NCBI GenBank assembly: GCA_002480345.1
Contig: DLBY01000030.1
Span: 22,621-86,620, forward strand
From: Phycisphaerales bacterium UBA7812
GTDB taxonomy: Bacteria > Planctomycetota > Phycisphaerae > Phycisphaerales > UBA1924
Length of the DNA stretch: 64,000 nucleotides
Direction: 5' to 3'
Shown here: positions 1 through 8,571 of the stretch, piece by piece
Layout of the letters: each line of letters opens with the position of its first letter
How positions within the stretch are numbered: the first letter of the stretch is position 1
Notes under the pieces: generated by a model
Told to the model about the DNA's origin: nothing
What the model saw: only the letters and a program-made list of their open reading frames with translations
Databases searched by the model: none
Translations under genes and position numbers: made by a program

Positions 1-1
1 G

Positions 2-1237
2 TACACGATCAGCGCCGCCGATTTCCCGATCCGAATCGACACGATCCAGGGCCTTTTCGTCACCGCCCAGACGACGGTGACGACGACCACGCGCTACACC
101 GTCTTCGTCTGGGAGGGCACGCCCCAGAGCGGCACGATCGTTGCACAGTTCTCCAGCGATGATATCATTCTGCCCAACCTGGTCATGCCGCCCGGCAACA
201 ACGCGACGCTCCTCGAGGTCAGCGTCGACCCGGGTGATCCGGAACAGATCATCGTCCAGAACAACGGGACCGCGACCTATTCGATCGGCTTCCGCATCGA
301 CGAGCACAACAACCAGACGCAGAACCCCTGCTTTGTTGCGCCGCCGTCATCCTCCAACGCGTTCCCCGCAACCGATACCAACGGGCTCAACAACCCGACG
401 AACAACTGGCTGTTCGCGGTCGATTGTGGGCTGTTGGGTTGCCGGGCGGGGTGGAGCCGGTTCAGCCAACTCGGGCTCTGCACCCCCTCGGGCGACTGGG
501 CGCTCTCCGCGACCTACACGAGCCTCGCGTGCACGCCCGGCGTCGGCGCGTGCTGCCTGCCCGATGGCTCGTGCACGATCGACTCGGAGGGCAACTGCAC
601 CGCCAACGGCGGGACCTTCCAGGGCGACGGCACGGTCTGCGAGGATGTCGTCTGCGAGATCCCGCCCCAGGCCTGCTGCTTCGAGTCCACGGGGGGGTGC
701 CTGAATCTCGATCCGACGGACTGCCTCAACGCGGGCGGCGTGCCCGGCGGTGTCGGCACGACCTGCTCCACCACCGTCTGCTTCCCGGAGGGCGCGTGCT
801 GCCTCCCCGACGGCTCCTGCGCCGACGGGCTGAGCCCCGAGGAGTGCGCCGCGCTCAACGGCACCTTCGAAGGGGACGGCACAACCTGCGCCTCGGTCGT
901 CTGCCCCGAGCCCACGGGCTCGTGCTGCTTTCAGACCGGGTTCTGCCTCGAGCTCACCGAGGGTGACTGCGTCAACGCGGGCGGGTCATGGGGCGGCCCG
1001 GGGACCGATTGCACCGATGTCGATGGCGACGGCGAACCCGACGCGTGCCAGGGCGGGGGCTGCACCGACGCGGACCTCGCCGAGCCGTTCGGCGTGCTCG
1101 ATCTCGCGGATATCACCGTGTTCATCGGCGCCTTCAACGCTCAGGATCCGATCGCGGACCTCGTCCCCCCGGCGGGCGTCTGGGACCTCGCGGACCTCTC
1201 CGCCTTCGTCGCGAGTTTCATCGACGGCTGCCCATGA
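2..1237 (+). CDS. Secreted Cys-rich repeat protein with C-terminal GC-type dockerin (5' partial)
   Basis: The frame is open from the first bases of the window, so the N-terminus and any signal peptide lie upstream. The first in-window candidate start (GTG at 77) has no ribosome site. The middle of the visible protein holds four Cys-rich repeats, each with a CC pair, a C after about five residues, an NGG- or NGT-type turn, and a closing C-x4-C. The last ~58 residues form a GC-type dockerin module: a Cys, ADLAEPFGVLDLADI, a second helical unit, and a terminal GCP. In Planctomycetota this module is a C-terminal tag on exported proteins. Its receptor is unknown, and what this protein does at the surface cannot be read from the sequence. 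Confidence 0.8.
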   Translation, partial: YTISAADFPIRIDTIQGLFVTAQTTVTTTTRYTVFVWEGTPQSGTIVAQFSSDDIILPNLVMPPGNNATLLEVSVDPGDPEQIIVQNNGTATYSIGFRIDEHNNQTQNPCFVAPPSSSNAFPATDTNGLNNPTNNWLFAVDCGLLGCRAGWSRFSQLGLCTPSGDWALSATYTSLACTPGVGACCLPDGSCTIDSEGNCTANGGTFQGDGTVCEDVVCEIPPQACCFESTGGCLNLDPTDCLNAGGVPGGVGTTCSTTVCFPEGACCLPDGSCADGLSPEECAALNGTFEGDGTTCASVVCPEPTGSCCFQTGFCLELTEGDCVNAGGSWGGPGTDCTDVDGDGEPDACQGGGCTDADLAEPFGVLDLADITVFIGAFNAQDPIADLVPPAGVWDLADLSAFVASFIDGCP

Positions 1238-1286
1238 GTTCCGAGCCCGGGAGGCGCGCGGAATCCCGCTGACCTATGCTGCGCGC

Positions 1287-1868
1287 ATGACCGATCCCAA
1301 CGGCATGCTCGGGGAACTGCGCGCCGCGCAGCAGGCGCTCGATGACTTCGCGTCCGAGGCGATCGCGGCGAAGCTCGAGCGGATCGCGGATGATCTTGCC
1401 TCTTCGCTCCGCGCAGGCGGCAAGATCCTCGCGTGCGGGAACGGGGGCTCATCCGCCGACGCGATGCATTTCTGCGAGGAGCTCACCGGGAGATACCGGG
1501 ACGACCGCCCGCCCTACGCCGCGATCTCCTGCACCGACCCCGGCCATATCACCTGCACCGCGAACGACTACGGCTTCGAGCATGTCTTTTCGCGTTGGAT
1601 CCGCGGGCTCGGCCGACAGGGCGACGCGCTGATCGCGCTCTCGACGAGCGGCAACAGCCCCAACATCATCCGCGCAGTCGACTCGGCGAACGACCTGGGT
1701 TTGACGACCGTCTGCCTGCTGGGCAAGGGGGGCGGCGTGCTCCGGGGGCTCGGCACGCACGAGATCCTCGCGCCGGGAGAAACCTCGGACCGGATCCAGG
1801 AACTGCACATGCTCGCGCTCCACGCGCTGGTGCTCGGCATCGAGCGGCGACTCGCCAAACCCGCCTGA
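1287..1868 (+). CDS. gmhA: Phosphoheptose isomerase (SIS domain)
   Basis: This 193-residue protein is the full length of the GmhA family, which converts sedoheptulose 7-phosphate to D-glycero-D-manno-heptose 7-phosphate in the cytosol. That is the first step toward the ADP-heptose used in LPS core. The single SIS domain shows the sugar-phosphate loop GNGGSSADAMHF near residue 52, STSGNSPNI near residue 120, and a C-terminal helix with ELHMLALH. ATG 1287 was chosen because it gives family length and starts 49 bases after the upstream stop. No strong Shine-Dalgarno is visible. No other heptose genes lie beside it, but waaA at 36.9-38.2 kb also points to LPS. A related SIS isomerase with another sugar substrate cannot be excluded. 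Confidence 0.88.
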   Translation: MTDPNGMLGELRAAQQALDDFASEAIAAKLERIADDLASSLRAGGKILACGNGGSSADAMHFCEELTGRYRDDRPPYAAISCTDPGHITCTANDYGFEHVFSRWIRGLGRQGDALIALSTSGNSPNIIRAVDSANDLGLTTVCLLGKGGGVLRGLGTHEILAPGETSDRIQELHMLALHALVLGIERRLAKPA

Positions 1869-1884
1869 CGAGCACGAGCAGCGG

Positions 1885-2325
1885 TCACCGTGACCCGATT
1901 GCGACGGTAATCTCATCGGGGAGCAGGAGCGTCAACGGCGCGTAACCCGGATGATCCGGTAGGCTTGGAGCCGCGGCGCCGCGGGGCGCGGCCCGCTCGC
2001 AAGGCCCGCCCAAGAGCGGCGGCTCGGTCCGGCAGCGTGACGGCGTACGCCACACCAGGATCTCGCGCGGGGTCCCAAACGACACCTCGGAAGCTCTTGC
2101 CCCGATGAGATTCGGGCACCGCCCGTCCACCCGGGGATGCGTCGCGGCGAGCGCGGCGCGGCACGCGTTGTGCCGGTTCCGGGCGTGCATCACCCAATCA
2201 TCGATCGGATAGGTCGTCGCGAGATGGTCGAAGAGATCGTCGTTCGGAGAGGGCGTGGGCGCAGCCCAGACAACGCTGACCAGCATCAGCGTCGGCAAAC
2301 CCGCGATCCTTCCCGCTCGCTGCAT
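1885..2325 (-). CDS. Small secreted protein of unknown function
   Basis: This 146-residue protein matches no family I recognise. Residues 1 to about 21 look like a signal peptide (a basic start, then GLPTLMLVSVVWA, cleaved near AAP). The mature part is rich in Pro and Arg and has four Cys, which could form disulfides after export. Codon third positions are mostly G or C, as in neighbouring real genes, which favours a genuine gene. It converges on gmhA with a 16-base gap. The ATG at 2325 has only a weak, distant GAGG upstream. Confidence 0.6.
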   Translation of the reverse strand: MQRAGRIAGLPTLMLVSVVWAAPTPSPNDDLFDHLATTYPIDDWVMHARNRHNACRAALAATHPRVDGRCPNLIGARASEVSFGTPREILVWRTPSRCRTEPPLLGGPCERAAPRGAAAPSLPDHPGYAPLTLLLPDEITVAIGSR

Positions 2326-2603
2326 GATCGATCACATCCTCGTCAGCAGATCCGACATTCGATGCCCGACGACCAGCTGGCCCGTCGTGCCCTCCACGCA
2401 ACGGACGATAGCCGGTTCTCTTTCGCAAACCCGCCGAGATCCGCGCGGATCATCCGGCCTCGACCTGTAGCATCTCAGATCGACCGCACCCGTCGGCTCC
2501 CCCTATCATCGCATGATCCGAACGCAGCGCGAACCGAGCGCCGCAGCGGGGCCTCCCGGGCCGCGAGTCGGAGCGAGAAGACCTCACGAAAGGAGCACAC
2601 GCG

Positions 2604-3893
2604 ATGCCCTACTACACGAAACTCGGCACGATCCCGAAGAAACGGCATGTGCAATTCCGCCGCCCCGACGGCGCGCTGTATTCCGAGGAGGTCTTCGGGA
2701 CCGAGGGCTTTGTCGGCCCGACCAGCACGCTCTACCACATCCATCCCCCGACGCAGGTGTCGGGTTGGCAGACGATGTACTCGACCAAGACCGAGTTCGT
2801 CGAGACCGATGTCATGCGGATGCGCCACATCAAGACCCAGCCCGTCACCGCGGAGGGCGACGCGGTCACCGGACGCAAGGTCATCCTCGGCAACGCGGAT
2901 GTCGAGATGAGCGTGTGCCAGCCCGCCGAGCAGATGGGCTACCACTTCAAGAACGGGCAAGGCGACGAGTGCTGGTTCGTCCACTACGGATCGGGCACGC
3001 TCTACACGATGTTCGGCACGCTGAAGTTCGGAAAAAAGGACTACATCGTCATCCCCAAGGGCACGATCTACAAGGTCGAGTTTGACGAGTTGAGCGACGA
3101 GGACCGCCCCGAGGGTGTGAGCGCCGAGGACATGCCGCTCGCGAAATTCCTGGTCTTCGAGGTGATGAACACGAGCCACATCGGCCCACCCCCGCGGTAT
3201 GTCTCCAAGACCACCGCCCAGTTCCTCGAGCACTCGCCCTACTGCGAGCGTGATCTTCGCACACCCGAGCTGCCCATGACCTTCGACGAGGCGGGCGAGT
3301 TCGAGGTCCGCATCAAGGCCCGCGACTGCGTCCACAGCTACACCTACCCCTACCACCCGCTCGATGTCGTAGGCTGGGACGGCTGCTACTACCCCTACTG
3401 CTTCAATGTTGACGACTTCGCGCCCATCACCGGCAAGCTCCACATGCCGCCCCCGATCCACCAGACCTTCGAGGCGCACAACTTCGTCATCTGCTCGTTC
3501 TGCCCCCGCATCCTCGACTTCCACCCCGACGCGATCCCCGTCCCCTACAACCACTCCAACCTCGATTCCGACGAGGTCCTCTATTATGTCGAGGGCAACT
3601 ACAAAGCCCGACGCGGAATCGAGTCCGGGTCGATCAGCCTGCACCCGCAGGGCATCCCCCACGGCCCTCATCCCGGGACCGTCGAGGCAAGCCTCGGCAA
3701 GACCGAGACCAACGAACTCGCGGTGATGTGCGACACCTTCCGCCCGCTCTATCCGACGAAGTTTGCGCTCGAGATCGACGACCCGGAGTACCCGGAGAGC
3801 TGGCGGTCCGACCACCACGCGCCGGGAGAGAAGCGGGCGGCGCAGATGCAGGACGCGGGCGCCAACGACGCTGTCACGAACACCTGGGACTGA
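2604..3893 (+). CDS. hmgA: Homogentisate 1,2-dioxygenase
   Basis: This Fe(II) enzyme opens the ring of homogentisate to maleylacetoacetate in tyrosine and phenylalanine breakdown. The 429-residue product has full family length and the characteristic N-terminal RHVQFRRPDGALY and FVGPTSTLYH. Its cupin core includes NHSNLDSDEVLYYVEGN, carrying the His and Glu that correspond to two iron ligands, and then GIPHGPHPG with the third His. ATG 2604 follows a good AGGAG 8-10 bases upstream. No maleylacetoacetate isomerase, fumarylacetoacetase or HPPD gene is nearby, so the rest of the pathway must lie elsewhere. Confidence 0.95.
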   Translation: MPYYTKLGTIPKKRHVQFRRPDGALYSEEVFGTEGFVGPTSTLYHIHPPTQVSGWQTMYSTKTEFVETDVMRMRHIKTQPVTAEGDAVTGRKVILGNADVEMSVCQPAEQMGYHFKNGQGDECWFVHYGSGTLYTMFGTLKFGKKDYIVIPKGTIYKVEFDELSDEDRPEGVSAEDMPLAKFLVFEVMNTSHIGPPPRYVSKTTAQFLEHSPYCERDLRTPELPMTFDEAGEFEVRIKARDCVHSYTYPYHPLDVVGWDGCYYPYCFNVDDFAPITGKLHMPPPIHQTFEAHNFVICSFCPRILDFHPDAIPVPYNHSNLDSDEVLYYVEGNYKARRGIESGSISLHPQGIPHGPHPGTVEASLGKTETNELAVMCDTFRPLYPTKFALEIDDPEYPESWRSDHHAPGEKRAAQMQDAGANDAVTNTWD

Positions 3894-4021
3894 CCCGCGT
3901 TCGGCCATGTCGCGGCGCTCGGATTCTTCACGCCCGCGCCGCGAAGGATCGCTCAGACCGCTGCGGAAACGCCCCGCGCGCGGTATCGTGCGCGGGTACC
4001 CACAAGCCAGGAGGTCCCACG

Positions 4022-5272
4022 ATGCGACCGATCGCCACCGCTCTCGCAACTCTCGTCCTCGTCGCCCCGCTCACGCACGCCCAACTCACGCCGGCAGAGG
4101 AAGCCGCGGGTTGGCGCATGCTCTTCGACGGCGAGACCTGGAACGGATGGCGCTCCTACCGGCAGGAGTCCCCACCCGCGAAGGGGTGGGCGATCGAGGA
4201 CGGCACGCTGCATGTCCAGGGGGGCGGGGGCGACATCGTCACGGAGGAGGTGTTCGGGGACTTCGAGCTCAGCCTCGAGTTCAAGGTCAGCCGTCACGCG
4301 AACAGCGGGATCATCTACCGCGTTGACGAGAGCCTTGCCTATCCGTGGATGACGGGCCCCGAGTACCAGGTCCTCGACGACGAACGCCCCGAGGCGGACA
4401 ACCGCCTGCACTCCGTCGGCGCGGTCTATGACCTCTACACCCCCGCGGAAGACAAGCCCACCAAGCCCGCGGGCGAATGGAACAAGGCCCGCATTCGCAT
4501 CTCGGACGGCGTCGTCAAGCACTTCCTCAACGGCGCGAAAGTCGCCCAGTATGACATGCACTCCGACGAGTGGATGGCGAAAATCGCGGGAAGCAAGTTC
4601 CGGGACATGCAGGGCTTCGGCACCCAGCCCAGGGGGCGCATCGCCCTGCAGGACCACGGAGACGATGTCTGGTACCGCAATATCAAGATCCGTGATCTCA
4701 ATGCACCGATGCCCAACGAGAAGGACCTGCTCCGCTCCGACGCCGCGGACAACTGGCTCGCGTGGTTCCCCATCGCGTCCGCCCCCAGGCCCATCTTCAG
4801 CACCACCGGCGATCCGGTCCTCCGGATTCAGGGCGAACCCAAAGGCTACCTCCGCACCACGGACACCTACGACGACTTCGTCCTCCGCCTCTCGTGGCGC
4901 TACCCGGAGCAAGCTGGCAACTCCGGCGTCCTCCTCCGCACGATCGGGGAGGACAAGGTCTGGCCCAACTGCATCGAGGCCCAGCTCATGAGCGGGAACG
5001 CGGGAGACTTCGTGAATCTCTCAGACGGTTCCATGACCATGCCCCGAGCGGAGGGCCGCTTCGGCCGCAAGAGCCACAACGCGGAGAACCCGCTGGGCGA
5101 ATGGAACACCTACGAAATCATCGCCAAGGGCGGCGAGATCACGCTCTATGTGAACGGGGAAAAGCTGAACCACGCGACCGACTGCCCCACCCGCGCCGGC
5201 ACCATCGCGCTGCAGTCCGAGGGGGTCCCGATCGAGTTCAAGGACATCCGCATTGCGCCCCTCGCCGATTGA
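4022..5272 (+). CDS. Secreted tandem DUF1080 (3-keto-disaccharide hydrolase-like) protein
   Basis: This 416-residue exported protein has a signal peptide (residues 1-20, ending LTHA before QLTPAEE). Two copies of the DUF1080 fold follow, a concanavalin-like jelly roll abundant in Planctomycetota and linked to glycoside or 3-keto-sugar hydrolysis. The first spans about residues 25-225 (GWRMLFDGETWNGWR, NSGIIYRV, GPEYQVLDD, GEWNKARI, then RGRIALQDHG with IKIRDL). The second spans about 240-416 (DNWLAWFPIA, NSGVLLRT, GEWNTYEI, GTIALQSEG, IEFKDIRIAPL). ATG 4022 is preceded by AGGAGG. Each half looks complete, so this is a duplication rather than one long domain. The substrate cannot be assigned. 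Confidence 0.85.
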   Translation: MRPIATALATLVLVAPLTHAQLTPAEEAAGWRMLFDGETWNGWRSYRQESPPAKGWAIEDGTLHVQGGGGDIVTEEVFGDFELSLEFKVSRHANSGIIYRVDESLAYPWMTGPEYQVLDDERPEADNRLHSVGAVYDLYTPAEDKPTKPAGEWNKARIRISDGVVKHFLNGAKVAQYDMHSDEWMAKIAGSKFRDMQGFGTQPRGRIALQDHGDDVWYRNIKIRDLNAPMPNEKDLLRSDAADNWLAWFPIASAPRPIFSTTGDPVLRIQGEPKGYLRTTDTYDDFVLRLSWRYPEQAGNSGVLLRTIGEDKVWPNCIEAQLMSGNAGDFVNLSDGSMTMPRAEGRFGRKSHNAENPLGEWNTYEIIAKGGEITLYVNGEKLNHATDCPTRAGTIALQSEGVPIEFKDIRIAPLAD

Positions 5273-5305
5273 GCGAGAAAGCGTCACGCGACCGCCCCGA
5301 AGAAA

Positions 5306-5378
5306 AGCCACCTGCCGGACTCGAACCGGCGACATTCAGTTTACAAAACTGACGCTCTACCAACTGAGCTAAGGTGGC
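5306..5378 (-). tRNA. tRNA-Thr (anticodon TGT)
   Basis: The reverse strand folds as a complete 73-nt cloverleaf. The 7-bp acceptor is GCCACCT/AGGTGGC, the D-arm TAGCTCAGTTGGTAGAGC is present, the anticodon stem is TCAGT/ACTGA with loop TTTGTAA, and the T-loop is TTCGAGT. The loop places TGT at the anticodon, reading ACA (Thr). CCA is not encoded. It lies 60 bases downstream of argB on the same strand. Confidence 0.97.
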
Positions 5379-5438
5379 GATCCGCAGAGTCTACCCGCCC
5401 CGAGCGGGATCGGCTCCGCGGCGAGCCGCTCAAAGCGG

Positions 5439-6293
5439 TCAATCGTCGTGGATCAGCGCCGTTCCAGCGGAACCCGCCTGCGCCGCCTCCCGACGGAGCC
5501 CCCCCGGCTCCGCACCGAGGATGTGGACCGCCCCGACCCCACGCGAGAGGTTTGCGAGCGCCCCCTCGATCTTCGGGATCATCCCGTCGACGATCACCCC
5601 GTCCGCGATCGCACCGCGGGCCTCGGTCGCGGTGAGCGTCGGAATCCGCGTCGACGGGTCGTCCTTGTCCCGGAGCACGCCGGGCACGCCCGTCATGAGG
5701 AAGAGGTGGTCAGCGCCGAGCGCCGCGGCGATCGCGGAGGCGACGGTATCCGCGTTGATGTTGTAGACCGGGCACACGCCGTCGTCGCCCGGCGCCGCGT
5801 CGATCCCCAGCGTGTTCACAACCGGGGTGTATCCAGCGCCCAGCAGGGTCTCGAGCAGCCCGTGCTCGATTTTCTCGATATCACCGACGAGCCCGAAGTC
5901 GATGGGATCGGGGCCGCACCCTGCCATCACGACAGGCGGACGACGCCTCGCGGTGACGAGCCCCGCGCTCACCCCGCTCACACCGACGGCGCTCAGCCCC
6001 TGCCCCATCGCCGCCGCGACGACATCCACATTGCACTCACCCGCGAGGACCCGTTTCATGACATCCAGGGTCGCCGCGTCGGTCAGCCGACGCCCACCCA
6101 CCTGCGTCCGCCGGAGCCCGAGCGATTGCGTGAGCGCGTTCGCCTGGGGGTTCCCCCCGTGGCAGAGCACGAAACGCCACCCCGACGCGACCAGGTCCGA
6201 GACCTCGCGCAGGACCGCGACCAGCCGCGCGGTGTCCGCGACCACCTCGCCCCCGAACTTGAGCACGGCGATTGTCGTCTCGGATTTGCTCAT
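5439..6293 (-). CDS. argB: Acetylglutamate kinase
   Basis: ArgB phosphorylates N-acetylglutamate, the second step of arginine synthesis, in the cytosol. The 284-residue amino-acid-kinase fold shows the N-terminal KFGGEVV, the glycine loop HGGNPQAN (usually HGGGPQ), VGGRRLTD for acetylglutamate binding, NINADTVASAIAAAL, and a C-terminal GMIPKIEGA phosphate-binding segment. I chose ATG 6293 because its A is shared with the argC stop (TGATG), a usual sign of translational coupling. A GTG nine bases upstream (6302) is an alternative. The Gly-to-Asn change in the glycine loop is mildly unusual. The gene follows argC in one operon. Confidence 0.9.
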   Translation of the reverse strand: MSKSETTIAVLKFGGEVVADTARLVAVLREVSDLVASGWRFVLCHGGNPQANALTQSLGLRRTQVGGRRLTDAATLDVMKRVLAGECNVDVVAAAMGQGLSAVGVSGVSAGLVTARRRPPVVMAGCGPDPIDFGLVGDIEKIEHGLLETLLGAGYTPVVNTLGIDAAPGDDGVCPVYNINADTVASAIAAALGADHLFLMTGVPGVLRDKDDPSTRIPTLTATEARGAIADGVIVDGMIPKIEGALANLSRGVGAVHILGAEPGGLRREAAQAGSAGTALIHDD

Positions 6294-7384
6294 CAGGGCC
6301 ACATCGCGGGGGCGTCGATCCCCTCGCGCTCCGGGAGTCCCAGCATCAGGTTCATGGACTGGACCGCCTGGCCCGCCCCGCCCTTGACGAGATTATCGAG
6401 CGCCGTGTCGATCGCGAGTTGTCGCCCTCCCAGCCCATCGGGCTCGGAGATCACCCACGAGAGGTCGACCCACATGCTCCCTTTGATCGCGACGACCTCC
6501 GCCGTGCGCGAACCGGCGCCGTGGACGCGGACGAACGCCGAGTCCGAGTAGAACGAACGGAAGACCTCGTCGATCTGCTCGTCGGTAACCGAGTCCTCAA
6601 GCCTCACGAACGAAGTCGAGAGGATCCCCCTCGCGAGCGGCGCGCTGCGGGGCATGAAGTGCAGGGCGTAGTCCGTCTTCACACCGCCCCGCTCCATCGC
6701 CTCGCCCAAGATCCGCCGGATCTCCGGGGTGTGCTGGTGATTGAGGTGCTTGTAGCTCTTCAGGTTGTTCACACGGATCGGGTGGTGCGTGCCCGCTTTC
6801 GCGTACGCGCCGCTCCCCGACGATCCGGTCGACGCGACCACCTGCACCGGGCCCTTCAGCAGGCCCGCCTGCGCCAGGGGGACCAGGGCGAGCATGATCG
6901 TCGTCGCGAAACAGCCCGGCGAACTCACCCGGCGAGCCTGCGCAATCTCATCGCGGTACAGCTCCGGGAGCCCAAACTGCCATCGCCCATCGAGATGCTC
7001 GGGGTGCGGGTGGTCCTCGCCGTAATAGGTCTTGTAGTCCTCCACGCTGCGGAGGCGGAAATCGCCCGAGAGGTCGATCACCTTCGCGTCGAGCGGCTCG
7101 ATCTCCGGCGCCAGCGTCGACGAGACCTTGTGCGGGAGGCCCAGGAACACGACATCAACCCCGTCCGCCGCGTCCGCGAGCGGGATCTCCTCGAAGGTCA
7201 GCCCCGTGTCGGTCATGCTCAGGTGGACCGACTCGAGCGGCTGGCCCACCTGATCGATGCTGCTCACGCGGGCCAGCGCGACTGACGGGTGCGCGAGCAG
7301 CATGCGGATCAGCTCCGCGCCGCCGTACCCGGTCCCCCCCACCACCGCGGCCTTGAACTTTGACGGTTGATCAGGTCGTGTCAC
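6293..7384 (-). CDS. argC: N-acetyl-gamma-glutamyl-phosphate reductase
   Basis: ArgC reduces N-acetylglutamyl phosphate to the semialdehyde with NADPH, the step after ArgB. The 363-residue protein begins with the Rossmann signature VVGGTGYGGAELIRMLLAHP. It contains the catalytic-Cys motif SSPGCFATTIMLAL around residue 155, with a downstream HHPIRVNNLKSYKHLNHQHTPEI segment typical of the substrate domain (shown here in pieces: HHPIRVN, KHLNHQHTPEI). The start is a GTG. The gene is first in the argC-argB pair, and the two overlap by one base. No argJ or argD is seen in this window. Confidence 0.93.
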   Translation of the reverse strand: MTRPDQPSKFKAAVVGGTGYGGAELIRMLLAHPSVALARVSSIDQVGQPLESVHLSMTDTGLTFEEIPLADAADGVDVVFLGLPHKVSSTLAPEIEPLDAKVIDLSGDFRLRSVEDYKTYYGEDHPHPEHLDGRWQFGLPELYRDEIAQARRVSSPGCFATTIMLALVPLAQAGLLKGPVQVVASTGSSGSGAYAKAGTHHPIRVNNLKSYKHLNHQHTPEIRRILGEAMERGGVKTDYALHFMPRSAPLARGILSTSFVRLEDSVTDEQIDEVFRSFYSDSAFVRVHGAGSRTAEVVAIKGSMWVDLSWVISEPDGLGGRQLAIDTALDNLVKGGAGQAVQSMNLMLGLPEREGIDAPAMWP

Positions 7385-7490
7385 GAAAATCCTCGATTCC
7401 CTGCAGCCTCTTGCTTACGACCGCGAGCACGGCTTTCTATCAGGAGCCTAGGCGGGCACGCCGCAACCCCGTCTCCCCTGCATCGGTTGA

Positions 7491-8471
7491 TCAGCCCACG
7501 ATCCTGCGTCGGCGCAGCGAATCGAGGATCACACGATCCACCGGCACCCCCGTGTCGAGCAGCATGTGGCGCATCCCGCGGGCCTTGCAGGTCTCCGCGA
7601 TCCCGTCGATATGCCGTCGCAACCGAGCGCGGTACTGCTCGATCAACGCCGGAGAGATCGTGACCTCGCTCGCCCGTCCGGTCTCGATATCGGTCAGGCG
7701 GATGTCCCCCCGGATCCCGGTATCGATCTCCAACTCCGGGTCAAGCTCGCCCGGCGCGAGGATCTGCATGCAGCTGACATCGAACCCCTCGATCCCCGCG
7801 GCGCTCAGATACCGAAGGCCGGCGTCCACGCCCTCGGGGAAGAGGAAATCGCTGAGCACGACCAGCACACCCGTCCCCGATTTTGTGCGGACCACCCGCC
7901 GCATCGCGTCCGCGAACGGCTCGGGGCGAGCACCACCCTCGAGCGGCTCCGGATCCTCAAGCAGGAACGCCGTTAGGCGGTCGAGTTGCCCGCGCCCGCG
8001 CATCGGGGTGAGCCGGCGTGTCCGCCCGCGCCCGAACCGCTCGATCACGACGCGGTTCTGGTTGACCAGCCCGATGTAGCCCAGCGCCATCGCGAGGCGA
8101 CGCGCGTAAGCCGCCTTCGACGGCGCATCGATCTCCGCATTGCGGAACGCGCCGCCGTGCATGCTGGGGCTGTCGTCCAGGACGAGGTGGACCACGAGGT
8201 CCTCGTCCTCGCGGAAGAGCTTGACAAAGAAGCGGTCGAGCCTCGCAAAGACATTCCAGTCGATGTGCCTGAGGTCATCCCCCGGCGTGTACTCGCGGTA
8301 GTCATCGAACTCGACGGATTGCCCCCGGCGCTTGGACCGGCGTTCGCCCGGGAGTTTGCCCGCGAACACCTTCCGGCTGAGCACATCGAGCCGGTCGAGG
8401 CGAGCCGCCAGCGCGGGAGGCAGCAGGTCCTCCATCGTCCGCGGGGTGTCGCTCGTCTGGATGATCCGCAT
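7491..8471 (-). CDS. DUF58 domain protein (von Willebrand-like)
   Basis: This 326-residue protein has the DUF58 signature near residues 50-75 (SVEFDDYREYTPGDDLRHIDW) followed by a vWA-like fold with a degenerate MIDAS (LVLDDSPSMHG, then VVLSDFLFPEG). DUF58 proteins normally work beside MoxR AAA+ ATPases and Bat proteins in envelope stress or protein-complex assembly. No moxR is adjacent, so its partner must be encoded elsewhere. The chosen ATG (8471) gives the normal N-terminus. A longer frame upstream lacks similarity and would run into the divergent neighbour. No membrane segment is evident, so it is probably cytosolic. Confidence 0.85.
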   Translation of the reverse strand: MRIIQTSDTPRTMEDLLPPALAARLDRLDVLSRKVFAGKLPGERRSKRRGQSVEFDDYREYTPGDDLRHIDWNVFARLDRFFVKLFREDEDLVVHLVLDDSPSMHGGAFRNAEIDAPSKAAYARRLAMALGYIGLVNQNRVVIERFGRGRTRRLTPMRGRGQLDRLTAFLLEDPEPLEGGARPEPFADAMRRVVRTKSGTGVLVVLSDFLFPEGVDAGLRYLSAAGIEGFDVSCMQILAPGELDPELEIDTGIRGDIRLTDIETGRASEVTISPALIEQYRARLRRHIDGIAETCKARGMRHMLLDTGVPVDRVILDSLRRRRIVG

Positions 8472-8571
8472 GGGGGGACTCCGCTGCAGCCGACCGGACC
8501 TCCGCAGGGTACGCTGAGTTGAGCGGGACCCGCGGGACCCGCGGGGATCGAATCGGAAAGGAGCGTCCGTC

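Noticed and set aside
2475..4049. Long minus-strand frame opposite hmgA
   Set aside because: Shadow of hmgA, whose family identity, ribosome site and motifs are certain; the antisense product has no recognisable domain.
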